This document shows positions 43,752 through 55,227 of a DNA stretch of 64,000 nucleotides, one piece after another. Positions within the stretch are counted from its first letter, which is position 1, and each line of letters begins with the position of its first letter. The position numbers and the translations under genes were made by a program. Source of the stretch: Eucalyptus grandis (taxonomy: Eukaryota; Streptophyta; Magnoliopsida; Myrtales; Myrtaceae); the NCBI RefSeq assembly GCF_016545825.1, contig NC_052615.1:32513516-32577515 (forward strand), in the 5' to 3' direction. The notes beneath the pieces were generated by a model, which had not been told where the DNA came from, searched no databases, and saw only the letters and a list, made by a program, of their open reading frames with translations.

Positions 43752-46307
43752 ATCTCCACCTTGGCTCGACGTTTAAGCCAAGTCGTAATCGCTTTGCAAA
43801 AATTCAAACTTTGCCGTTACTTTTCCATAGTCCCCGATGAGCTCAATAGCCACAGATATTATCCAAGTCCAAGCTTCACTTGAATTTTGCCATAACTGAG
43901 GACTTCATCATAATACCAACTCCACATACACTTTTAACTGCTCTGCAAGGATTTTCCGACGCAACCTCCTTAACCACAGATAAAGCAAGACCATTGTTGC
44001 ATTTATATTTGTTAAGAGATCAAATACCTACCTTGTTAATTTCAGCAATTACGGCAACCATTGGCTCTATAGGCTCCACCTCGCTACAAGCACCATCCGT
44101 GTCGATTACTTTGCTAGTACTTGTACTCGCTACCTCAGGAATTTCTTATTGCAACTCCACCTCAAGCTGAACACCGTTCAAATCCGTTTGAATACTATTA
44201 TAATCACTCATAGCCAGAAGTACTGAAGACTCGTCAAAAATAACTTCTCTGCTGATAATAGGTGAATTTAACTCCCGACACCATAATCGATAACCCCTCT
44301 CACCTCGGACATAGCCTAGACATATGCACTTTCTTACTCTTCCATTGAGCTTACCATCACTCTCTTGAACATAACATGAGCAACCAAATATTCTAAGAAC
44401 AGAATAATCATCAACGTTACTTGACCACACTTCTTCGGGAGTTTGATATCCAATTGCAGTCGATGGAGATCTATTCATCAGCTAGCTCGTCGTACTAAGT
44501 GCATCCGCCAGGAATCTCCTAGCCATACTAGCACTAGAGAGCATTTTATCAGTTGTCTCTAGCAACGTTTAGCTCATCAATTCTGCAACATATTGTGGTT
44601 CATCAACATTAGTCAGTGTTTCGCTATACCTTCCTTTATGCAGAATTCGTTTAAAAGCTTCGAGCAAAACTCCATGTTACTATCAATCCGCACATGCTTA
44701 ATCGTCTTACCAGTCTCATTTTCGATTAGAGCTATCAATTGCTTGATCATGACAATAACATCAAACTTGTGCCTAAGCACAAATACCCACGTCTTTATCG
44801 AGTAGTCATCACCAACTGTTAGCATATATCTAGCACTCTTCCTCAAAAGAAACTGCGACAACCTGCGAACATTCAAGTAAATTAACTCTGCAATTTCCAT
44901 GGTTTCTTTGGCAGTCATACTGAACTGCACTTCCTGTCGTTTATCTAAATCACAGCACCAGCATATATCTAATTCGTTAGGAACATAACCACATAGCAGA
45001 TTTCTTTTACTTAAAACCTTCAGGCTTCTCTCGCCAATGTGCCCCAAACGCATATGCCACAATTCAGACTCTCGAATAGATGCATCCGACGTCTCTACAG
45101 AGAAATTTGTCACTGTCTCACCTCGAAGCTCATATAGGCCATTGTGCTTGATTCCTTTCATTATTATCAAACCACCTCGAACAATTTTCAAAATTCCATA
45201 CTGTGAAATATATCGATACCCAGCTGAATCCAGGGCACTCAAAGAAATTAAGCTCTTCTTCAACTTTGGAACATGCCTCACTCTAGTCAATGTCCTCACA
45301 ATACCATCATGTATTCTGATTTTAACATTGCCAACACCGATGACATCGTATTCAGCATTGTTCCCCAACCGCACTTTACTATACTCCATGCATTGATAAG
45401 TAGTAAACTGGTTTCTTTTTGGTGTAGCATGAGATGAACAACCAGAATTCATAATTCATCAATCAAACGATAAATAATTAATGATAGACAAGACATAATC
45501 GGCATTATCTACTACAGTTGCAACATTATCTGTTGAATCAACTATAATTCCCTTACCTTTCTCATTCTTCAGCTTAAAGCAATTCTTTCTAAGATGCCCT
45601 CTCTTGCCATAGCTCCAACAAATAATATCATCGGTCTTAGACTAACTACGCTTGTTCATATTAGTACTACTCTTACCCACACATGTTTTAGATCGTCCTC
45701 TATTTTCACATACTAAAGCAGCAGATACGAGTTCGCCAGATTCTCTTCTACGAATGTCTTTGCTCAAAATCAAATCTCAAACCCCATCAAACATCAAACT
45801 TGTTGATCCAGAGGAATTATTAACAGCAGTAACAGTAGTATTCCAACTATTAGACAATGAGGATAACAGAATCAAAGTACATACCTCATCTTCAAAGTCA
45901 ATCTCAACTAAACTCAATTGACTAACAATCACATTGAATTCATTGATATGATCTGCAACTGACGCACATTCGCTCATGTTCAAATTAAAAAGGCATTGCA
46001 TCAAATAGACTTTGTTGATCGTAAAGGGCTTCTTGTACATATCTGAAACGGCTTGCATCAAATCAGCAGTGGTTTTCTCCTTCATGATGTTAAACGTGAC
46101 GTTACAAGTCAACGTTAGCCGAATAACACCCATAGCTCATCTATCCAGCAAATCGCAATCAGCTTGCTTCATCGTCTCTGGTTTCTCTCCACATAAGGGC
46201 AGGTACAATTTCATCTGGTAAAGATAATTTTCAATCGGCATCTTCCAGAAACTAAAATCATTCCCATCAAATCTATCGATTCTCACTTTTACTTCTTCTA
46301 TCGCCAT
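43752..46307 (-). pseudogene. Copia polyprotein remnant, internal copy 2
   Basis: It starts at ATG 46,307, but gag carries a stop near 46,140. The knuckle near 45,600 has Tyr in place of the second Cys (CWSYGKRGH). The protease start reads NSGCSSHAT, with the catalytic Asp changed to Asn. A long open part (44,613-45,452) spans protease, ELWHMRLGHIGERSLKVLS (GAG-pre-integrase) and the integrase zinc/core region. The end NRSPSTAIGYQTPEEVWSSN to SREVIFDESS lies at 44,146-44,478. Reverse transcriptase and RNase H are missing, just as in copy 1. Confidence 0.88.
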
Positions 46308-46348
46308 CAATTCGCTTCAACTCAATCAAGTCTGGCTCTGATACCAAT

Positions 46349-47117
46349 TGTTGCGAAAAGCGAGTAATCGAACAATAATATATATAGTTAAAGAAAATAA
46401 ATCGGACACCAGATTTACGTGGTTCGGTCGTAAAGACCTACGTCCACGGAGAGAGCAGTGACGAATTTCTCTATATATTAAGCGATATAAAGAGATTACA
46501 TACTCGAGTCACTCAAATACTCTCTCGGTGTTTCTCAAGCCCCAACTACACCCAATAACGCACGCGGTGTTTAGCCTTAAAATTCGTCACGAAATAATCT
46601 CTCAATCTCACGAAGGAATTACACGCAAATCTTACCACAAAATTTAATTAGCTTGAACACTAAATCTTCTTGGATGTAATTTACGGACAAGAACGACAAA
46701 GAAAAATTCTTCCAAGCACTCGACGACGAGACGGCGCTTCAAGACCAATTCTTCATGATCAACCTCCACCCACAAACAAGCCTTGAGAATTGATATATAA
46801 TCCACCACTAGAGAAGTCCACGCGTGAGAGAAACCGAATTAGCTAGGATTCGGTCAACCCAAGCAAAAGTTGGACTTTCCTTTGTAGTTATCTTGCTGAT
46901 TTAAACCAAAATATATCTCTCTATATTTTAAACAAAATCCAAGTCCAAGACAAAGTTGGACTTTCCTAATTTAGTGGCTAAATTCTCTAACGCAGATTCG
47001 AATTTTTGGAAGTTGATCGTTGGATCTTCTTTGCTCGATTTCGAACGTCCGCAAGATATCCAATTCGGAATATTCAAAACTTTCACATTGGGCTTAAACT
47101 CGAGACATATCTTAATA
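46349..47117 (-). repeat. Copia LTR c (5' LTR of the array)
   Basis: This is the outermost 5' LTR, 769 bp. Its first bases read TATTAAG instead of TGTTAGG, a decayed terminus. The GGAAC duplication follows at 47,118-47,122. Confidence 0.88.
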
Positions 47118-47795
47118 GGAACGATGAAGTGAGTTCCATTTTTTCCAGGCCCATTGACCTAGATGTCTCCTTGCAAGTCAATTGCAATTAAATTCCATTT
47201 CAAAAGAGGATGCTTGCTTTTTGAATTTTGAGGGACCTTTGCAACTCCAATTATCTGGCCATCGAGGTTGGAAAAAGATGCAAATAGTCCGTGATATTTG
47301 CCAAATGTATGATGTGGTCCTTGAACTTCTAAATTATTTAATATGATCCTTGAATTTTAACCTAATACACAATGTGTTCCCCGAACTTTTAATGTGTTCA
47401 ATGTAGTCCCAAAACTTTTAGTTATGTTCAATTTAATCCTGGATTTTATGAAAATGTTCAATGTTTTCCTTAAACTTTTGACACGTGTTCAATTTAATCT
47501 ATAGACCATATGAAAATGTTCATTGTTGTCCCTGATTTTGAATTAATGGAAAGACTACATTGTAAATTGAACATATATAAAAAAAAATTGAGATTACATT
47601 GAATAAATTAAAAGTTTGGAAACCATATTGAATATTAGGCTAAAATTCATGAATCATATTGAATAAATTAAAATTTTAAGATCACATTATATATTGAGCC
47701 AAAAATTCATAGATTATTTATAACATTCTTCCGATGAATTTTGTTCATTGGCTCTATAGCTAAATGGGAGCCAATCTTTTTAGGAGAAGTTTCAA
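47118..47795. other. displaced 5' flank of membrane-protein copy A
   Basis: It matches 52,590-53,225 upstream of the intact membrane-protein gene, including AGTGAGYTCCATTTTTT, GGGACCTTTGCAACTCCAAT and GAAGCCAGTCTTTCTAG-like text. It is thus the continuation of 24,061, moved about 23 kb away by the nested insertion. It contains degenerate repeats of the GTCCTTGAACTTTTAA type. No gene is seen. Confidence 0.85.
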
Positions 47796-47895
47796 NNNNN
47801 NNNNNNNNNNNNNNNNNNNNNNNNNNNNNNNNNNNNNNNNNNNNNNNNNNNNNNNNNNNNNNNNNNNNNNNNNNNNNNNNNNNNNNNNNNNNNNN
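47796..47895. other. assembly gap (100 N)
   Basis: Exactly 100 N are present, a conventional placeholder. True gap size and orientation of the two sides are unknown. Confidence 1.
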
Positions 47896-47899
47896 CTCT

Positions 47900-48600
47900 A
47901 CTAACTCTTTCTAGAGTGATATAAAATATCATAGTCGTAATCCTTAATTAGTTCCATCCAGCAATGCTGTCTCATATTCAACTCTCTTTTTGAGAATACA
48001 TACCTAAGACTTTGATAGTCATTGACGATATGGAATATTCATCTGTACCGATAGTGCCTTTAAAATTCCAAACGAACATAATTACTACAAGTTCTACGAT
48101 GTGCGTCCAATAATTTAACTCACAAGATCTCAACTGACGGGACGCATAGGCAATAACTCTATCTTGCTGCATCAACAAGCAACCAAATTCTTTAAACGAC
48201 ACATCATTGCAGATCTCATAACTTTCAGGACCAGATGGAATGGTAAGCACATGTGCGGTAGTCAGCCTCTTCTTAGGCCCTTGAAAACTACGCTCGCACT
48301 CATCTGTCCACACGGACTTTTCTTACTTCCTCAGTAGTCGAATCAACTGCAAATCTGACGTTGAAAACCCTTCCATAAAACTTTTGTAATATCCTGCTAA
48401 TCCTCAGAAACTTCTAATCTCTCACCGTAGTCAATCTCGGCCAACCGACCACTGTTTCAATCTTGGATAGGGTTTATGGAGATTCCTTCTCCCGAAATCA
48501 CGCGACCTAGGAACGCAACACGAGTCATCCAAAACTCACACTTGCTAAGTTTATTGTAAAATCCAAAATTAGCCATTTCTTGATTATTTTGCTAAAAAGC
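47900..48600 (-). pseudogene. Ty3/Gypsy pol fragment (reverse transcriptase end and RNase H)
   Basis: The minus strand reads WTDECERSFQGPKKRLTTAH, VLTIPSGPESYEI, the RNase H-like ICNDVSFKEFGCLLMQQDRV and IAYASRQLRSCELNY (48,060-48,313). Upstream, 48,313-48,580 carries the CEFWMTRVAFLGRVIS-type reverse transcriptase end with frameshifts. It belongs to a Ty3/Gypsy element cut off by the gap and is unrelated to the gag-only element. Confidence 0.8.
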
Positions 48601-48898
48601 TCGGCTTGCATGAAAAATCTTCCAAAGATGATTCAATGATCTTGAAATGATTTGTGACACACTCGACTTCCATTTCGAATTCGATCTCAATTCCACGGTT
48701 AATTTCACTTTGGCACGATATTAGCGCGGCCCAACCTACCGGGTAGCCTTTAGAAATTTTCATGCATTTGACCTGTGATTGATCATCTCATGCCACAATG
48801 TACATCTTTGAAACCTTGGCGACTTTCGGTTGTCGGGAAAATCTCAAGGTTTCAAATACGAACACAAGGGTACCCAATCGACGTAAAAGTCGGTCCAA
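48600..48898. other. unassigned spacer
   Basis: I see no gene. It may include further retroelement sequence next to the pol fragment. Its right edge is the start of homology to the inverted zinc-finger/LENG1 fragment. Confidence 0.35.
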
Positions 48899-49645
48899 CA
48901 TATGATTGCTTGCCACTATTGAAGAATAAAATCTTTTTAAAAAAAATGCCATCATGCCACTGAGAATAATCGTGGACAAACATGAATTTGACTCAGCTAA
49001 ACCATAAGGTTACAAAGAATTGCCAAGAACAACTTCGTCATAATTGAATACAGTGATCAACGTAAAACAGTCGTCGTGCTACTTAGAGATTATCATGCAC
49101 GATAGAATTCAGTGCATTTCAAAGGCCACATCCAAAAACCATCTTATGATCAGGTAAAAATTGAGATGCATCACATATGCAGCCTCCTAACAAGTTAACT
49201 ACCATTGGAGCCACGGCCATCAGTGAATGAGAATGAACTTAAATCTCGCTAATAAATGCACAAACATAATTCAAAAACCTAAAAACGTCGCAATGCCAGG
49301 CTTTCTCAACAGGAGAGAATGGAATGCGCAAACGGACGAAAATCCTATAAAATGAAGAGAAGTGGGCAAAAATTATTCCTGTTGGGCAAATCCACACACA
49401 GCTTAGAGCAGGGAAAACAAAAGCATCTCCTGGCGAGGGGGCGGAAATAACAAAACCGAGTGGCGCTACCCAATCAGTAAATTCCAATAGCGAACACTGG
49501 CACTTGCATGCCAACCCATGCTAGTTTAACGAAAGGATCAACACCGAATTAGCATGCGAAGGAACAATCAGGCGGGAGAGGCCATATAGGGTTAGTCACA
49601 TCCAAAGTCGGAAAAAACGAAAGGCTTTTCCTTTCCGATGATCTG
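48899..49645 (-). pseudogene. inverted, internally deleted fragment of the zinc-finger/LENG1 block (copy C)
   Basis: Bases about 48,899-49,080 are the reverse complement of 9,225-9,395 (and 60,118-60,300), the region downstream of the zinc-finger gene. Bases 49,087-49,645 are the reverse complement of about 62,045-62,612, the LENG1 leader intron up to its acceptor. The two parts, some 2 kb apart in copies A and B, are fused near 49,083. There is no coding sequence. Confidence 0.88.
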
Positions 49646-49650
49646 TTTTG

Positions 49651-49995
49651 CACCATAGTTTAGCAGCCTTCAGTTCTACTGGCGAGCCAATAGGGACAAA
49701 CATATCACCAGATCAAGAGCCTGGATCATCAACAGATTATGAGACAGACCTTGAAGCAGGTGCTAAGAGTGGCTTCTGCTGGCCTGAGATCACGTCGCGA
49801 CAAGAAATTCGAAAACCTTCACAAAAACATGAAGGATCTTCTGAAGAGACCACCCTCGCGATTTTTGCCGTTTCATTAGCTAGTTCAGCATGTAGGTTGG
49901 AGGATGAACATTGGTTTCTAATCCTGATTCTGATGCTATTGGTAATGCTAACTCCTCCTCCTATACTGGGGCGCAAATCAGATCTGACAGTTTGA
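49651..49995 (+). CDS. conserved short ORF with C-terminal hydrophobic segment, copy B (partial)
   Basis: It is open from CAC at 49,651 to TGA 49,993-49,995, about 114 residues. It reads like copy A at 21,029-21,373 with scattered substitutions and no frameshift: GTNISPDQEPGSSTD, QEIRKPSQKHEGSSEET, then WFLILILMLLVMLTPPPILG. A single C-terminal membrane helix is likely. Only a TTG precedes it in frame, and the upstream sequence is the inverted LENG1 fragment, so any first exon is lost or elsewhere. Function unknown. Confidence 0.42.
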   Translation, partial: HHSLAAFSSTGEPIGTNISPDQEPGSSTDYETDLEAGAKSGFCWPEITSRQEIRKPSQKHEGSSEETTLAIFAVSLASSACRLEDEHWFLILILMLLVMLTPPPILGRKSDLTV

Positions 49996-50212
49996 CATTA
50001 ATCACAACTTCCATGTTCAAGAGTCATCATATTCCTACCTCGGTAATGTTAGTACTATACATCAGCAAGAGATATGCCTCGAGTACATTCGACAGCTCTT
50101 TTTGCAAAGCTCGTCGTTACAACTAGTAACCATTCCTCAACCATCGTTCAGATCGTCACCAGCGTGAAAAAAGAAACTTGTAAAAACTCCTAGGCCAGTT
50201 CAAGCTTCCTTC

Positions 50213-52492
50213 CTAGACTTGTGAATATTGAATAGACAGGTACTGATCTCCGGGACTGGGAGAAGACAGTTCGCTCTCATCTGTGAATGACTTCGTCAGT
50301 AAAGCCTTCTTCAGGTCACTCGAGGCACGCCACTCGTCAATGCTTGCCAATTGGTCGGAGTCCAGACATGGAAGCTCTCTCTGACTTGAGATTTTCATCA
50401 CTTTTGCCGTTCTTCCAAGAAGAATAGCAGCGGACTGCACGCTCTCTTTCCGGCCCTCGATGCCGCTGCGAGAGCACTCGGTGAATATGACATGTTCTAA
50501 GTTGGTGAGGCAGGCCGCAATAATATCAGAGATCATCCTTGATAGCTTCTCGAAGATTCTGTTGCTCATATCACAGTCGCTGCTCTTGCAATCGAGCAGT
50601 AGAGTCTCGCTTATACGGTACATGGAATGTGCGGCCTGTACTTTGACGGGCCACGCCGAAGGGTATTCCATTAAACATCCGTGGCTTGGTACAGCTTTGA
50701 ATTCAACGAAAACGTTCTTCGCAGCGCAGGCAAGGGCTTTGAGCACATCCTTTGTGGTGTTTCCCTGGAGGGAAATTTTGCGGAGATCTACATCGAGCCA
50801 TTTGTGGTAGAGATCGACTCCCAAGTACACAATGCTCGCCGCCTTTCCGGCATTCATCAATTCTTGTTTTGCGCACAGCCTTTCCTCTACTATGTTGACA
50901 TACATCAGGGCCTCGCGAACCCCACGCAGCAATCGTTTTCTGGCAGATGGGTCAATGTCTGGAATGGCGACTGCTATGCTCGTTAAGGTTGCGATCGGCA
51001 GTGCCCAATTGTTCGGTGGTTCTGCAGAATCCAGGGGAGGAACTGCATCGCTGTCGAAATCCATGACCCCTGCGAACCCGCGAGAGGGCGTCTCTTCCAA
51101 AAGTTGTATGAGATGTTTGGGTGGATTGTTCTTCCCCATCTTGATCCAACACTCAGTGGCGTCGCAGTTGTTCCGCATGATGAGGTGGACCAATTCTTCC
51201 TCACCCTCGAGATGCAAAACATATCGGCTGAGGTCCGGCTTTGAGGCCGAGCCTTCTAGGCGCGAACTCGAGTGCAAGTCCTTGTCTGAAACGCTGATGT
51301 TCAGTTTGAACTTCTTCCTCAGATCGCAGCACAAATCACAGAACAAGAAGATCCGGCTCATGAACAGAATGGAGATCAGCCGCACGACCTTGCTTCCCAA
51401 CACGATTCCCACCTGTATTCCAATGAGCATATCCAAAACCACGTTCTTTGCATCGTAGATGAGCTTACGACACTGCCGGCTCCGGATGTGTAAATTGAAT
51501 GGACACTCCTTAATCTCTATGAATTGCTGTATCCAATACTTTTCGAGCTTGAATTCGTCCTTGTAGCTCTTGTTCCCCCGCTTTGGGCACTTGAATCTGA
51601 TTGCGAGGAACCATCGGAATGCCGGGGCGATCGTGCCGACCCCGACCGCAATAGTCTGCGTGATGAGAATCGATGTGCTCGACCACTTATAGTCCGACTC
51701 GCCATCGCAGAACTTGAACCTCCCGGGCATCAGGTAAGACCGGAGCAACGCCTGCGCCAGGGTCATCGCGCTCAGGAGGCAGAGCGCCCCGGAAGCAGCG
51801 CACGTCACGGACCGCCCCACGACGAATTGCGGGTTGCAGGTATGAGCCATCATCCCATACTTCAACAGGTCCTCCTTGAGCTTGTCGAAGACGTTGTCGC
51901 AGCTCCGGCTCAAGCTCTCCTTCAGGGTCAGCTCGTGCTTCTTGCAATACTTCATGTCCAAGTAGCACTTGCTCGTCGGGACCATCACGGCCGAGAAGCT
52001 CAGGATCACCAGCAACAGCAGCATCAGGAACATCACGAAGGCATGTTCCCTCCAGTACGTGAAGATCACTCCGGTGCCCAACTGCATACAAATGTTCACA
52101 ATCGATGTGATGACGAGAATCGCCAGAGCGATCACGTTGGACAGGATCTCCTTGTTCTCCATCGACCCGAGAGAAGGCATCGAATTGCCCATCACGGTGC
52201 AGATCAGGACCGAGCTGCTGAGCTTGGCGAGCTGCTCCTGGCGGCGCGGCATCGGCGTGTTGAGGTCGACGGAGAGCTTGACCGCGACGGCAATAACGCT
52301 CAGCGACGTGGCGTTGAGGGCGAAGTAGCGGCTCGGGAACCAGAGCCTCTTGTAGCGGAAGCCAGCGGCGGCATCGGCGGCCATCGCGATGGCGCAGGCC
52401 AGGGAAGCCGCCGCTATGTAGACGCCGATCCAGGGCATGGGCTTGCTGAACTCGCCCTGGTCGAGGCTTCCATCGACGCCGCAACCGAACAT
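50213..52492 (-). CDS. plant multi-pass membrane protein of unknown function, 759 aa, single exon
   Basis: The start is ATG 52,492 (MFGCGVDGSLDQGEFSKP); the frame stays open upstream for 95 codons, but the low-complexity FFFFFFF sequence there argues for the internal ATG. About seven hydrophobic segments are visible, including WIGVYIAAASLACAIAMAA, NVIALAILVITSIVNICM, VMFLMLLLLVILSFSAVMV, VTCAASGALCLLSAMTLAQ, ILITQTIAVGVGTIAPAF and LIGIQVGIVLGSKVVRLIS. A long soluble C-terminal half follows (from about residue 400), with SARKRLLRGVREALMYVNIV. I do not recognise a named domain; similar plant proteins are annotated as uncharacterised membrane proteins. The copy A paralogue is a pseudogene. Confidence 0.85.
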   Translation of the reverse strand: MFGCGVDGSLDQGEFSKPMPWIGVYIAAASLACAIAMAADAAAGFRYKRLWFPSRYFALNATSLSVIAVAVKLSVDLNTPMPRRQEQLAKLSSSVLICTVMGNSMPSLGSMENKEILSNVIALAILVITSIVNICMQLGTGVIFTYWREHAFVMFLMLLLLVILSFSAVMVPTSKCYLDMKYCKKHELTLKESLSRSCDNVFDKLKEDLLKYGMMAHTCNPQFVVGRSVTCAASGALCLLSAMTLAQALLRSYLMPGRFKFCDGESDYKWSSTSILITQTIAVGVGTIAPAFRWFLAIRFKCPKRGNKSYKDEFKLEKYWIQQFIEIKECPFNLHIRSRQCRKLIYDAKNVVLDMLIGIQVGIVLGSKVVRLISILFMSRIFLFCDLCCDLRKKFKLNISVSDKDLHSSSRLEGSASKPDLSRYVLHLEGEEELVHLIMRNNCDATECWIKMGKNNPPKHLIQLLEETPSRGFAGVMDFDSDAVPPLDSAEPPNNWALPIATLTSIAVAIPDIDPSARKRLLRGVREALMYVNIVEERLCAKQELMNAGKAASIVYLGVDLYHKWLDVDLRKISLQGNTTKDVLKALACAAKNVFVEFKAVPSHGCLMEYPSAWPVKVQAAHSMYRISETLLLDCKSSDCDMSNRIFEKLSRMISDIIAACLTNLEHVIFTECSRSGIEGRKESVQSAAILLGRTAKVMKISSQRELPCLDSDQLASIDEWRASSDLKKALLTKSFTDESELSSPSPGDQYLSIQYSQV

Positions 52493-54344
52493 GATGGCCC
52501 TCTCTGTTTCTTGGTATCGATTCCCCTGTTTCCTTCGAAGCTCTGCACCTGCGGCGGCTGTGTGTTTTCGCTGGGGAAGTTTTAGGTTGGAAAGCTCGTG
52601 AGGATGGTCAAGTGAGCTCCATTTTTTTGGAGATGCGAGAGCTGAGCTAGATCTCACTCGCTGGTCAATTACAATTAAATACCACTTCTTCAAAAGAGGC
52701 TGCTTTCTGACCCAAAAAAAAAAAAAAAAAAAGAGGCTTCTTCCTTCTTGAATTTTGCGGGACCTTTGCAACTCCAATTTTTTTGGCCAAATGGCGTGTG
52801 GGAAAACGACACAAATAGTAATTCAATATTGGCTCAGTGCGGATTATAGTTCTTGAATTTTTAAAATATTTAATATGATCTCTGAATTTTAGCTCAAATT
52901 ATAATATATTTTCTAAATTTTTGTATGTCCATCGTAATCCATAAATTTTTAGTTTTGTTCAATTTAGTCTATAGAATTGAAGAAAATGTTTAATGTTAGA
53001 CATTAAACGTTTTCATCAAGTGCAAGAACTAAATTAAACATATATAAAAAAATTCATGAATTAGTTACAGTTTGAAGACCATATTAAATATTAGGATAAA
53101 GATCGAAAATCACATTAAATATATTCAAAATTCAAAATTACATTCATGAATTATTCACGTCATTATCCTCGTGAAATTTGTTCATTGGCCTTATAGTTAA
53201 AACGAAGCCAGTCTTTCTAGAGAAGTTTTGGATGCGGCAGGATGTGGTGGGGGCTACTGTAGTATCATCACGCCTGACATCCACAATCTCTTGTGGGGAT
53301 TTCTTCTTCTTCTTTTTTTCCAAATAAATAAGGCCGGTAGATGAAGACTTGCGCTAAGAGGTTACGATTATGATGACGACAAGAAAAAAACAAAACAAAA
53401 CAAAACAATTTCCAATCGTGTGACGGTTTGGGACAACGACGTTTCGCTTGCTCCCCTGAACGAAAACCAGCACCGCGGTTTAACTCGCTCGTTCGTCTGA
53501 GACTGACAGTCGATTTGCTAAAATAGCAATATGACGAAGATCCCGAGATACTTGCCAAAACTCGCGGCGAAGAGCGATGGATACGTTTTGTCGTTACTTA
53601 CTTGGACCGTTTGTTGGAAGACGAGACGGACTTGGTACGGGGAATGACCCATTCCACGTGGAAAATCCACCTAAGTTGACCGTGTCCACAATGTTAGACT
53701 TTAAATTAGGGATGCCGGCTTGAATTTTCTTGCGAGATGGAAAAATTCAGGGTAAATGTGTAACTTGAGATTTTCCATGAGATGATAAATTAGTTCTGAG
53801 GCGAATGTGTCGTAGGGTATAAACTTGGGATTCTTAATGGTATTAACCATTAGTTGTTAAATTAAGTCTTTCTATTTCCACGAGCTTTTTTATCAAGTTT
53901 CTTTGACAACAAGTCCAATCTAATTTAACTAAAGAGGCTGTTAGAAGGCACCAAAGTATGATATAAGATAAAAATGTGCAGATTGCCACATGGACATAAT
54001 AGGAAAATCACTGTCAATGTAGATGACATCGGAGTTTGGTGTGGATTAAACTTCACCTAATGCGGAAACCCTCGTGAACACGTTCTTATTAGAAAAAAAA
54101 AATTATCCACGTCACACCATGGCATTATTCCATAATCATGCCAAATAGATTTTGCAAGGTTTGGTGTCAAAAGGACTTAATTACAAAATTTACAGAAGTA
54201 GAAAGATCTATTGGACAAATTAAAAGTACAAGAGCTTAATTAGAAAAACGGCAAGAGTATAGAAATGAAAAGTAAATTTTTCTTTTTTAAATATAGAACA
54301 CTTTTTCTAAAAAGGAAAATTAAAAGTGCCAATGTGGTGACTTA
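52493..54344. other. upstream region of the membrane-protein gene and spacer, non-coding
   Basis: Bases 52,590-53,225 match 47,118-47,795. A homopolymer A run lies at about 52,713-52,732. Beyond 53,230 nothing matches elsewhere in the window. Short open stretches (for example 53,268-53,558) lack any recognisable protein. Confidence 0.5.
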
Positions 54345-55227
54345 GTGCACGTTTAACGCTTTTATTTCCGGAAACAATTTCTAAACATTTTAAGCCGTTT
54401 GATACTATCTAAAATTTCAATTCCTAAAATAAAATCGCGTTTGGTACCGTGTTCAAAATTTTTACTCCAAATCATTTTCTTTTAATTTTTAAATAATTTT
54501 ATTACTTTTTCCTTTTTTTCTTATTTTCTTTTTTTTTTTTCTTTCTCTTCTTCTTCTTCTTCTTCTTCTTCTTCTTCAAGTTGCCGGTCGCTAGCCTTGA
54601 GCTAACTAGTGACCGGCCAAATGAGGGTCGGCGACTCACCAGAGCATCACCAGCCCTTGGCGAGGCCATGCCTTATCGGGCGAGCCTTGCTAGCAGCTGG
54701 GCAAGGCTTAGCCAAGCCATGGTTGCGCAAGTGGCCTCACCCAACCATGGCTTGCCCAAGCCTCAGCGAGGTTGGCCGAGCCTTGTCGGGATTGGTCGAG
54801 CCTTGCCTGATTAGGCGAGTCTCACTGGTGGCCAAGGAAAGCTTGGGCGAGGCCTACTTGGCCACCGGCAAGCTTGTCAAACCTCATCTTGGCCTAGTGA
54901 GCCTCTAACGAGCTTACCGAATCGGTTGCCAGCGATCGGCAGTGGTGGGCGGCAGACGGTGGACAATGGTGGTGGCAGCACGTGAAGAAGAAGAAAGAGG
55001 GAAGAAGAACAAGAAAAAAAAAAATGGGCCTTAATTCTAGTATTGTTCTGGGAATAAATAATCTATTTTTTTTTTTACTTTTCGATTTTGTTCCAAATCT
55101 ATTTAACAAAAAATAGAAATTTGTTTCCGGAAATAAAAGTTTTACCAAACAGATTTCTATTCCAAATTTATTCTCAGAAATAAAATAATAGAAATTATTA
55201 TTGTTTGGTAACTTGCCAAACATTCCC
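54345..55227. mobile_element. PIF/Harbinger-like MITE, copy 2 (TTA duplication, opposite orientation)
   Basis: It is flanked by TTA at 54,342-54,344 and 55,228-55,230. Its right end read in reverse (GGGAATGTTTGGCAAG) matches the left end of the element at 7,890. Its left end (GTGCACGTTTAACGC) matches the other end of that element. The centre has GCGAGGC/GCCAAGC repeats and a CTT microsatellite (54,545-54,577). It lies about 280 bp upstream of the zinc-finger gene start, so it may supply or disturb promoter sequence. Confidence 0.78.

Larger units (their letters stand above)
24062..47117 (-). mobile_element. Copia-type three-LTR tandem array, hosting a nested Gypsy element
   Basis: On the minus strand the order is LTR (46,349-47,117), internal region (43,752-46,348), LTR (42,992-43,751), internal region (41,683-42,991 plus 24,808-26,104, split by a Gypsy element), LTR (24,062-24,807). 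GGAAC at 24,057-24,061 and 47,118-47,122 is the only target duplication, so the block behaves as one insertion. Each internal region begins with a primer-binding site matching initiator Met tRNA and ends with a purine tract before the next LTR. Both carry gag, protease and integrase remnants; neither shows reverse transcriptase or RNase H. Confidence 0.9.

Noticed and set aside
51524..52585. 353-codon ORF on the plus strand opposite the membrane-protein gene
   Set aside because: It is an antisense shadow of a GC-rich coding region; its composition (Arg/Glu-rich repeats) is an artefact of the real frame, and no homologous frame survives in copy A.
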